Positions 43,936 through 50,282 of a DNA stretch of 64,000 nucleotides are shown one piece after another. The translations under genes and the position numbers were made by a program. The stretch comes from UBA10649 sp965278945 (GTDB lineage Bacteria; Actinomycetota; Actinomycetes; S36-B12): NCBI GenBank assembly GCA_965278945.1, contig OZ257128.1:1674001-1738000 (forward strand), written 5' to 3'. The notes below the pieces were generated by a model, which saw only the letters and a list, made by a program, of their open reading frames with translations, had not been told where the DNA came from and ran no database searches. The number at the start of each line of letters is the position of its first letter. Position 1 is the stretch's first letter.

Positions 43936-44379
43936 CTATGCGGATCGAACGGCGAGAAGTACCGGGATGATCCGGTCCGTCTTCTCCTGGTACTCCAGGT
44001 AGGGCGGGTAGACGGCCGCGCCGCGCTCCCACCACAGGTCTCGCTCCTCGCCGAAGATCTCGTGGACCACGTAGTCGTGCGGCTCGGGACCGTCCTGGAT
44101 CTCGATCGACGGATTGGCAAGGAGGTTGGCGTACCAGGCGGGGTGCTCGGGATCTCCGCCCTTGCTCGCAACGAGCGCATACTCGCCGTCGTGCTCGACC
44201 CGCATCAGCCCGATCTTGCGGACCTTGCCGGACGAGGCGCCGACCATCGTCACGATGATGATCGGGATGCCAGTGTCCATGAGCGTGTTCGCGCGCTGCC
44301 CGCCGGACGCCTCGTACTCGGCGACCTGATCGGCAACCCAGGCGTTCTGGCTCGGGACGTACTCACCGGTGATCGGCAT
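43936..44379 (-). CDS. F420-dependent (Ddn-like) nitroreductase family protein
   Basis: 147 aa. Split-barrel flavin/deazaflavin oxidoreductase fold: VTMVGASSGKVRKIGLMRVEHDGEYALVASKGGDPEHPAWYANLLANPSIEIQ is the core F420-binding region (SGK and KGG loops) seen in Mycobacterium Ddn. Implies the host makes coenzyme F420. Its ATG shares a base with the stop of a 34-aa ORF (TGATG), and GAGGAG inside that ORF serves as its ribosome site. Substrate unknown. Confidence 0.9.
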   Translation of the reverse strand: MPITGEYVPSQNAWVADQVAEYEASGGQRANTLMDTGIPIIIVTMVGASSGKVRKIGLMRVEHDGEYALVASKGGDPEHPAWYANLLANPSIEIQDGPEPHDYVVHEIFGEERDLWWERGAAVYPPYLEYQEKTDRIIPVLLAVRSA

Positions 44380-44483
44380 CAGGTCTCCTCTGACTCAGCA
44401 ACAACGCTCGGAACGGCGCAGACGCCGTCGACGCAAACCTCTGCCTCGACAGTACCCACCATCACGAACGGCGACTCGGTCAT
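44379..44483 (-). CDS. 34-aa Cys-containing small protein coupled on both sides
   Basis: Too short for most gene finders. ATG (44483-44481) overlaps the DsbA-family stop (ATGA) and its TGA (44381-44379) overlaps the Ddn-like start (TGATG). The peptide opens MTESPFVMVGTVEAEV, then CVDGVCAVP (C17 and C22), then an acidic tail SVVAESEET. Two overlaps in one operon and a paired-Cys motif beside a disulfide oxidoreductase make it likely to be real. Family unknown. It may be a DsbA substrate, a metal-binding peptide or simply a coupling ORF. Confidence 0.6.
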   Translation of the reverse strand: MTESPFVMVGTVEAEVCVDGVCAVPSVVAESEET

Positions 44484-45145
44484 GCGTTCACACCTTCGTT
44501 AGCGGCCTGCGCGAGAGCATTGGCGAAGATCGACGGATCCTGCGCACCGGACACCCCGTACTTGCCGTCGATGACATAGAACGGCACGCCGTTGATCCCG
44601 TAGGCCCGGGCCTGGGCGATGTCCGCTTCGACATCCGGGGCGTAGGTGCCCGCGGTCAGCACCGCGACGACCTCGTCGCGATCGAGCCCCACCTCGGCAG
44701 CGAGGTCGGCGAGCTCGTCGATCCGCCCGACGTGGCGACCCTCGACGAAGTACGCCTTCATGAGGCGCTCCTTCATCTCGGACTGCAGGCCGTGGGCCTT
44801 CGCCAGGTGCAGGAGCTCGTGGGCCTTGAGGGTCTTCGTGCTCTGGAGCGCGTCGTAGTCGAAGTCCAGGCCCTCGGACGCGGCGAGGTCGGTCATCTGC
44901 GTGAGCATCTGCTCGGCCTGCTTGAACCCCACCCCGAGATGGTTGGCGAGGAAGTCGACGTGGCTGCCCTCGTAGTCGACGGGAGTGCCCGGGGACAGCT
45001 CGTATGAGTGGTACTCGACCTCGATGGGCCGGACGCCCCCGGCCTCGTCGTAGCGCCGGACCCCCTCGGCGAAGCGCCGCTTGCCCACGTAGCACCACGG
45101 GCAGGCAATGTCGGACCAGATGTCGACCTTGAGGGGTTCGCTCAT
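44480..45145 (-). CDS. DsbA-family (FrnE-like) thioredoxin-fold oxidoreductase
   Basis: 221 aa. The active site CPWC (C15, C18) sits in VDIWSDIACPWCYVGKRRF; the helical insert and cis-Pro loop GINGVPFYVIDGKYGVSGAQDP match the FrnE/2-hydroxychromene isomerase-like DsbA branch. No signal peptide, so it acts in the cytoplasm. Coupled upstream with the methyltransferase gene (ATGA) and downstream with a 34-aa ORF (ATGA). Confidence 0.93.
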   Translation of the reverse strand: MSEPLKVDIWSDIACPWCYVGKRRFAEGVRRYDEAGGVRPIEVEYHSYELSPGTPVDYEGSHVDFLANHLGVGFKQAEQMLTQMTDLAASEGLDFDYDALQSTKTLKAHELLHLAKAHGLQSEMKERLMKAYFVEGRHVGRIDELADLAAEVGLDRDEVVAVLTAGTYAPDVEADIAQARAYGINGVPFYVIDGKYGVSGAQDPSIFANALAQAANEGVNA

Positions 45146-45903
45146 GCCTGCTTCAACGGACGAGGCGGCTCACTCATTCCTGCCCGGTACGCGTTGGTGA
45201 CGTATGGCACAGTCAGCCGGCCGGACGAGTCGAGCCCAGGATGACGAAGGGCGTGCGAGCGGACGCGCGACAGGAGTTCGGTCCGTTGGTCCACGGGAAG
45301 GGCGATCGCGTAGCTGCGCGAGGCAATCATGTCCACGACCCCGTCGATGGTGGTCTCGTCAGCCCAGGCGAAGTCGAAGCGCTCGAACGGCCCGAAGGGC
45401 GCGTGCTGAACCGGGTCGGCATCGGCCTCCGGGTTCTGGTCGAATTCCTCAAGGATCGAGGAGAGTCCCGCCACCCACGGGTCGGACTCGTCGCGGTAGT
45501 TCCAGACGAGCCCGAGGGTGCCTCCGGGCCGAAGAACCCGGCCCGCCTCGGCCGACGCACGGGCCTGGTCGACCCAGTGCCAGCACTGAGCGGCGACGAC
45601 CGCATCGGCGCACGCGTCAGGAAGCGGGATCGACTCGGCGAATCCCGCGATCACGCGGACGGACGGGAGCGCCGCCGAGAGCGCCGCACGCATGCCCGCG
45701 TCGGGCTCGGTCGCCGTCACCTCGATCCCCCGGGCCACGAGACCCTGGGTGAACTTGCCCGTCCCCGCGCCGATCTCGACGACCTGGGCGCCACGCGAGG
45801 GCACCAGCCAGTCGACCACCTCGGGCGGATACGTCGGCCGCCCACGCTCATATGCCGCCGACGCCGTGCCGAATTGCAGACCTTCGGGCCGAAACGTGCT
45901 CAT
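45142..45903 (-). CDS. SAM-dependent methyltransferase
   Basis: 253 aa. Motif I VVEIGAGTGKFTQGLVARG, then VTATEPDAGMRAAL, DAVVAAQCWHWVD and VLRPGGTLGLVWNYRDESD, as in Methyltransf_11 proteins of the UbiE-like set. ATG at 45903 has GGAAGG nine bases before it, preferred over the ATG at 45912. First gene of the four-gene coupled run methyltransferase - DsbA - 34-aa ORF - Ddn-like. Substrate unknown. Confidence 0.88.
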   Translation of the reverse strand: MSTFRPEGLQFGTASAAYERGRPTYPPEVVDWLVPSRGAQVVEIGAGTGKFTQGLVARGIEVTATEPDAGMRAALSAALPSVRVIAGFAESIPLPDACADAVVAAQCWHWVDQARASAEAGRVLRPGGTLGLVWNYRDESDPWVAGLSSILEEFDQNPEADADPVQHAPFGPFERFDFAWADETTIDGVVDMIASRSYAIALPVDQRTELLSRVRSHALRHPGLDSSGRLTVPYVTNAYRAGMSEPPRPLKQA

Positions 45904-45990
45904 GAGTGCCATCCTTCCGTGGGACGGCGCGATCTTCCCGCCAAGCTAACCAACGGCCCTCGGGCCATCACCGAAAGAGAGTGCAACGCC

Positions 45991-46380
45991 ATGTTCGACG
46001 ACAATGGATCGTTCCTGATCATCTTGTTCGAGTTCTTCCTGTTCTTCGCCTGGTTCATGTGCCTGTTCTGGGTGCTCGGCGACATCTTCCGCAGCTCCGA
46101 CATGGGCGGCGGCGCGAAGACCGCGTGGGTCATCTTCGTCATCATCATCCCGTGGATCGGCATCCTCGTGTACGTCATCGCACGCGGCAAGGGCATGCAG
46201 GAGCGCCAGCTCGAGCAGGCCAAGGCGATGCATGCCGCGCAGGCGGAGTACATAAAGTCGATGGCCGGCACAGGTGCCACGCCGACGGATCAGATCGCCT
46301 CGGCAAAGTCGCTTCTCGACTCCGGCGCGATCACGCAGGCCGAGTTCGACTCGTTGAAGACGAAGGCGCTCGCCAGCTAG
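45991..46380 (+). CDS. Membrane protein with PLD nuclease-N-like helices and SHOCT tail
   Basis: 129 aa. Two N-terminal helices (FLIILFEFFLFFAWFMCLFWVLG and TAWVIFVIIIPWIGILVYVIARG) match the PLDc_N/phospholipase-D-nuclease N-terminal segment common in actinobacterial small proteins; then a linker and a SHOCT domain (DQIASAKSLLDSGAITQAEFDSLKTKALAS). Divergent from the methyltransferase gene. The C-terminus recalls the SHOCT proteins at 15681 and 30541, but the N-terminus is unrelated. Confidence 0.85.
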   Translation: MFDDNGSFLIILFEFFLFFAWFMCLFWVLGDIFRSSDMGGGAKTAWVIFVIIIPWIGILVYVIARGKGMQERQLEQAKAMHAAQAEYIKSMAGTGATPTDQIASAKSLLDSGAITQAEFDSLKTKALAS

Positions 46381-46389
46381 CGCACTACC

Positions 46390-46436
46390 GCACGGCGACG
46401 CCCCGCGCCGAATCTGGCTGCGGGGCATCGCCGTGC
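46390..46436 (+). terminator. Strong hairpin behind the SHOCT membrane protein
   Basis: Seventeen-bp arms (46390-46406 and 46420-46436, GCACGGCGA-CGCCCCGC) with one mismatch and a 13-base loop, 9 bases after the stop. From 46437 to 46697 I see no gene and no other clear structure; this 261-base gap marks the right-hand edge of the more AT-rich CBASS block. Confidence 0.7.
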
Positions 46437-46697
46437 CCGCGGTCAGGCCGAAGTGCTGCGCCTTGGATCGAGGTCGGCCCTCGCCAGGGCACGAGCGATG
46501 AAGCAGCCTTATGGACGCGTGCGGTCCAGCCGCCGAACAAGTTGGTCTCTTCGATGCCAGTTGGCTCGTCGTCCTCGCGCCAGAGGAACGGTGAAAGCCC
46601 CGGCCATTTGGCTCGAGGTCACCTGACTCGCATGGTCCGTTTGGCATGTGATCTGAGTGAACGGACATTCAAGGCGAGCCACGCGAAGTGCAAGACT

Positions 46698-47585
46698 TTA
46701 GGTTTCCATCGTTGTCTCGTCCTGGACCACCTCTGGCGCAATGACAGCAACGTGGAATGCCTCTCCGAAGTCTGTTCGCATGATGAGCCCGCGTTCGAAG
46801 GTCAGGTCCGTCGTACCGTAGCTCGCAGCGAGTTCAAGAGCCGACTCCCAGTTTGGGCTCCCCTGAACGTAGTCATAAGAGCCTTCATCCAGCACGTGAC
46901 GGTCGTAATGGGAGGTGAACAGCCCCAGACGTACCCAGTTGTCAACCCAGAGCGGCATCTGGTCCCTTGCCAGGCGATAGAACTCCTCGACTACGTCAGT
47001 GTCGTCGCGAGTCATGCCGATCACGTTTCGAGCCGCTACCCTCCACCCATTCGGGACGATTGGGACGCGGATCTCGGCAATCTGGATCTGGTCGTAGGCG
47101 AGCGTCTTCTGAAGCCAGCGCGCCTCTTCGGCATCGAGCTGCCGGATGATGGTGACGAAAGCCGCGTGTGCACCCCTGCGATCGTCGGCTGCTGACGCGA
47201 TGAGGTTCAGGTACATCTCCTTCAGGTCGGGGTCGTCGACGCTGTACTGGAGCCCCTCGATCGCTTGCGCGACCACCGAAGTGGCCGGAGTCTGGAGGTG
47301 CTCCTCAGGAATTGACGCGAGCTTCTCTCCGACGTCCACTAGGAAGTCCTCGTCGAAGTAGCCTCTTCGGACACCAACCACTAGGCCTAGTGGAACGTAG
47401 AGCAATGCCTTAGCTCGCTCCTTGACGGCGGTTCGAAACGCAAGATCCTTCGCCGCGGACTTCAGAGCTGGTTCCGACTTGGCCAAGTCAGCGAGCGCGG
47501 CGTCTATAACGCCAGAGTTCTTGAGTGTCTTCGCCGCTGCCTTGCCTACAACTCCTGCGGCCCCTGGGATTTCAACGCCGCTCAT
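46698..47585 (-). CDS. Abi-alpha/DUF4393 family protein, third gene of the CBASS operon
   Basis: 295 aa. The core TPATSVVAQAIEGLQYSVDDPDLKEMYLNLIASAADDRRGAHAAFVTIIRQLDAEEARWLQ closely follows the Abi_alpha (DUF4393, PF14337) family, linked by name to abortive infection. A moderately hydrophobic stretch (residues ~57-72, AKALLYVPLGLVVGVRRG) precedes it. TAA stop and lower GC than the flanks. It starts 75 bases after the CD-NTase stop on the same strand, with no other gene between. A direct role in CBASS is not established; it could be a second effector, a regulator or a separate defence gene. Confidence 0.82.
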   Translation of the reverse strand: MSGVEIPGAAGVVGKAAAKTLKNSGVIDAALADLAKSEPALKSAAKDLAFRTAVKERAKALLYVPLGLVVGVRRGYFDEDFLVDVGEKLASIPEEHLQTPATSVVAQAIEGLQYSVDDPDLKEMYLNLIASAADDRRGAHAAFVTIIRQLDAEEARWLQKTLAYDQIQIAEIRVPIVPNGWRVAARNVIGMTRDDTDVVEEFYRLARDQMPLWVDNWVRLGLFTSHYDRHVLDEGSYDYVQGSPNWESALELAASYGTTDLTFERGLIMRTDFGEAFHVAVIAPEVVQDETTMET

Positions 47586-47660
47586 TGCTGGTCCCCGATC
47601 CGCCGGCTGGATGTCAATGTTGGAGGTTTACGTGCAGTCACGCAATAGTTCTGCACAGCC

Positions 47661-49028
47661 CTAGACGATCGAGACGTTGTGGTGGTCACTCGCCACCACC
47701 ACTCCGTTCTGGACTACGTACGCCTCGACATAGTGCTGCCCCGGATATTTCGCGAACTCTTTGCGATGCGTTGGAGTATCTGATCCGATCAACTGACCTC
47801 GCAAGCCCCCGTCTGCCTCGGCAGCGGTGCCGAAGTTCCGGACCTTCCAGAGGACGTCGTAGTGACCCGGAGTATCAGTGACCAAGTGGAACTTGATCCA
47901 GGCGCCGCGCGGGACTGGCCTCCCACCTCGAAGACGACGATGGCGGAAACCATTTAGTTCCATCGTCTTGGCATCGATTCGCGCAGTGAACCTCGGGCTG
48001 ATTCGGTAACCCTTTTCCTCGATGAACTCCTCGGAGGGCGCAGCAGAAGCGCGCACAACCTGTTGGCTCATCCGTCTCGATGCAAGCGAAACCCCAGACG
48101 CGGTGAGAGACTTGCTCAGAGCAGTAACCTCGACGGAAACAAACTCCGGTCCAAACAGTTTCTGCCACAACGCAAGTGCCTGTTCGTCGGGCGCCTCAAG
48201 GGCCTCCCTCGCCCATCTGGCGTACTGCCCGATCTTCGTCTTGAAGGTCTGGTAGCGGCCTTCATCCCACCGGTGATTGAAGGATGTGCCTGGACAACTC
48301 GGGTCATCAATCAGGGGCATCCGATCATATAAATCCATCCACGTCTTGAGGTCTTCAAGCAGGACAACGAGAGTTGTGGCGATGTCGGTGTACCGAGCAT
48401 TCGCATTCGCTGCTTGCACTCTGCCACCGAGGAGCGTCGTGAGAATGACAGACTTGCAATCAAACGTGTGCTTGCTGTCCCGGATGTACTTCACAAGTCG
48501 AATCACTTTTCGGAAGTTCCCCGCTGTCAAGTCATCGCGTTCCCTCATCCATTCCGTAAAGCCCGCAGGATTCGTATCTTCGTACTCGCCGCTCGCGTAG
48601 TTGACAACGACCTCTCGTCCATCGGCGAGGATTAGGTAAGGGACGACGTCGACGTGGCAGTCGTTTGCATAAACGATGCGAACGCAGCGGTTTTTTCGTC
48701 TCACCATGTCCTTGTAAGTTGCGTTGGCCCTGAACGCAGCGCGTACCTTCCTCAGGTACTCACCCTTGTCTCCGTCCCATTCGGGCATCTCCTGCAAATG
48801 CAACAAGAAGTCAGCGTCGTACTCGTCGAGCCCACCGACTGGGTCGATGATCGTTTGATGGGCCCAGGATCCCTGCGGCAAGTGTTCCTTGTAGAGGGGA
48901 CCAACCACGAGATCCTTTTGCAGCGCAGCAACGATCGAGTTGACGCGAGCGTCGAGCAAATCTAGCTTCCACGGCTTGAGGTTGACGGTCTCAGTTAGGA
49001 ACGCAACAAAGTGCGCTTGCGTGTCCAT
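47661..49028 (-). CDS. CBASS CD-NTase with AGS-C type sensor domain
   Basis: 455 aa. A DNA polymerase beta-like nucleotidyltransferase that on infection would make a cyclic oligonucleotide signal. The helix-turn motif is QGSWAHQTI (G53, S54), the metal triad is D71, D73 in DEYDADFLL and D127 in CHVDVVPY. Residues ~130-320 are the helical lid. The C-terminal ~110 residues (ISPRFTARID, then GAWIKFHLVTDTPGHYDVLWKVRNFGTAAEADGGLRGQL, HYVEAYVVQNGVVVASDHH) match the adenylyl/guanylyl-and-SMODS C-terminal sensor. ATG overlaps the cap5 stop (TGATG). The product nucleotide cannot be read from sequence. Confidence 0.92.
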   Translation of the reverse strand: MDTQAHFVAFLTETVNLKPWKLDLLDARVNSIVAALQKDLVVGPLYKEHLPQGSWAHQTIIDPVGGLDEYDADFLLHLQEMPEWDGDKGEYLRKVRAAFRANATYKDMVRRKNRCVRIVYANDCHVDVVPYLILADGREVVVNYASGEYEDTNPAGFTEWMRERDDLTAGNFRKVIRLVKYIRDSKHTFDCKSVILTTLLGGRVQAANANARYTDIATTLVVLLEDLKTWMDLYDRMPLIDDPSCPGTSFNHRWDEGRYQTFKTKIGQYARWAREALEAPDEQALALWQKLFGPEFVSVEVTALSKSLTASGVSLASRRMSQQVVRASAAPSEEFIEEKGYRISPRFTARIDAKTMELNGFRHRRLRGGRPVPRGAWIKFHLVTDTPGHYDVLWKVRNFGTAAEADGGLRGQLIGSDTPTHRKEFAKYPGQHYVEAYVVQNGVVVASDHHNVSIV

Positions 49029-50245
49029 CAGTTCCCAGTCCCTCTTCTGGGTTGTGAAGAGGACAAATCGATGGCGAAGTCGTAGGTGCCGCCTCCCGAA
49101 CGCAGGTCATAGACCTGTATCGGTGGATGAGCGCCAGCCATCGCTGCGCGGCCAATGTTCACTGCCGCAGAGGTTGGCACTGCAGGAACAATCGCGATTG
49201 GTGCATCGCGGAAATCACTCTCTAGCTCGGTTAGCAGGTCGCGCCAGGTCGTCGTGAACCTGTCCAAATCGTCCGATGAACGGATCAGCGTAGGAGACGG
49301 CCCAGAGTCTCGGGGCCGTAAGTCGAAGCGGGGACGTCCACTCAACTCACTTGGAAGGGAGTCAGGATCTACATCCGCAGAGATACTGAACGTAACGACC
49401 GGATCGCCAACGCCCGGCGACCGCACTACAACGAAGTGTGCCGCCGTATCGCTGTCGCTATCGCTATCGGGCCAACCCCAGCCGAAGTCACTATCACGAT
49501 TCTTCGCGTTGACCTCAATGCGATTGCCATCGTCAAGCAGCGATCCGAGGTAGATCAGAATCGGAATCCGCGCAAGTGGGAAAACCGAGATATGTTCGAC
49601 TCTGCCCTCGCGCAAATACTTTGCGAGCGGTAGGAGCCGTTCACGCAGCTTCGCGCACGCTGCATCCCAGTAGAACGACTCGCTTCCCATCTCGCCCGGG
49701 ATACCTCGAAGGTCCACTTCGAAGTCTTCTCCGTCGAGAAGAGACCAGTCGGGGAAACGCTGCTGCGAAAGGAGTTCCTTGACGACGGTCTCTCGAGATG
49801 CGTCATATGCCTTGCCACGAATGTCTCCAATGACCCGTAGGACCGAAGACTTAGCTCGCTCACGCAGCGCTGTTAACTCACGAACTTCAGCCTCGTGCCT
49901 GAGTTTGAGAGCACGCAACTCATCGACTGTGTAGATGCTCCACAAGTCAAGCGAGTCGATCGTCTTGTGTTGGTCGTGGCAGAGCAGCATCAGGTTCGAC
50001 TCGCCGGCGCGAGCCTTCTTGGTCATCGCGCTGTTGCCGCGCGGAGACTTAGGACCGCTGGTAGCACCGACGATGTGCGCCAGTTGTCCGACGAACACCG
50101 ACTGTGTCGTAAGTGAGTCCTCCAGGAGGTACTTGTTGCACATAGTGCAACGTCCACCTGCCGCCACCCACACACGGCGCACAACCGCCTCGGGAACGGA
50201 CTGACGATCGCCTGCCGGACCGATCGAGGTAGTCTCGCCAGTCAC
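49028..50245 (-). CDS. cap5: CBASS effector: HNH endonuclease fused to SAVED domain (Cap5-like)
   Basis: 405 aa. The N-terminal ~105 residues form an HNH nuclease with zinc Cys pair CTMC (33-36), AHIVGA (His near 57), N84 and LLCHDQHKTID. From ~170 to the end is a SAVED sensor (VEHISVFPLARIPILIYLGSLLDDGNRIEV, PIAIVPAVPTSAAVNIGRAAMAG, IQVYDL). Such proteins bind the CD-NTase product, oligomerise and degrade DNA, killing the infected cell. GTG 50245 is proposed; a TTG six bases earlier is also possible and neither has a good ribosome site. It begins 37 bases after the nrdJ stop on the same strand. Confidence 0.93.
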   Translation of the reverse strand: MTGETTSIGPAGDRQSVPEAVVRRVWVAAGGRCTMCNKYLLEDSLTTQSVFVGQLAHIVGATSGPKSPRGNSAMTKKARAGESNLMLLCHDQHKTIDSLDLWSIYTVDELRALKLRHEAEVRELTALRERAKSSVLRVIGDIRGKAYDASRETVVKELLSQQRFPDWSLLDGEDFEVDLRGIPGEMGSESFYWDAACAKLRERLLPLAKYLREGRVEHISVFPLARIPILIYLGSLLDDGNRIEVNAKNRDSDFGWGWPDSDSDSDTAAHFVVVRSPGVGDPVVTFSISADVDPDSLPSELSGRPRFDLRPRDSGPSPTLIRSSDDLDRFTTTWRDLLTELESDFRDAPIAIVPAVPTSAAVNIGRAAMAGAHPPIQVYDLRSGGGTYDFAIDLSSSQPRRGTGN

Positions 50246-50282
50246 GGGCAACGTTCTGCCGGGGCCGTTGGGTGCGGCGTTC

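Noticed and set aside
44379..44483. Mycofactocin precursor (MftA)
   Set aside because: The DGVC core recalls MftA, but the peptide lacks the C-terminal Val-Tyr end and no MftB/MftC radical-SAM genes are nearby.
46437..46697. Hidden gene or island attachment repeat in the gap beside the CBASS block
   Set aside because: I found no plausible ORF and no matching repeat at the other edge near 50250; only very short GC-rich matches that could be chance.
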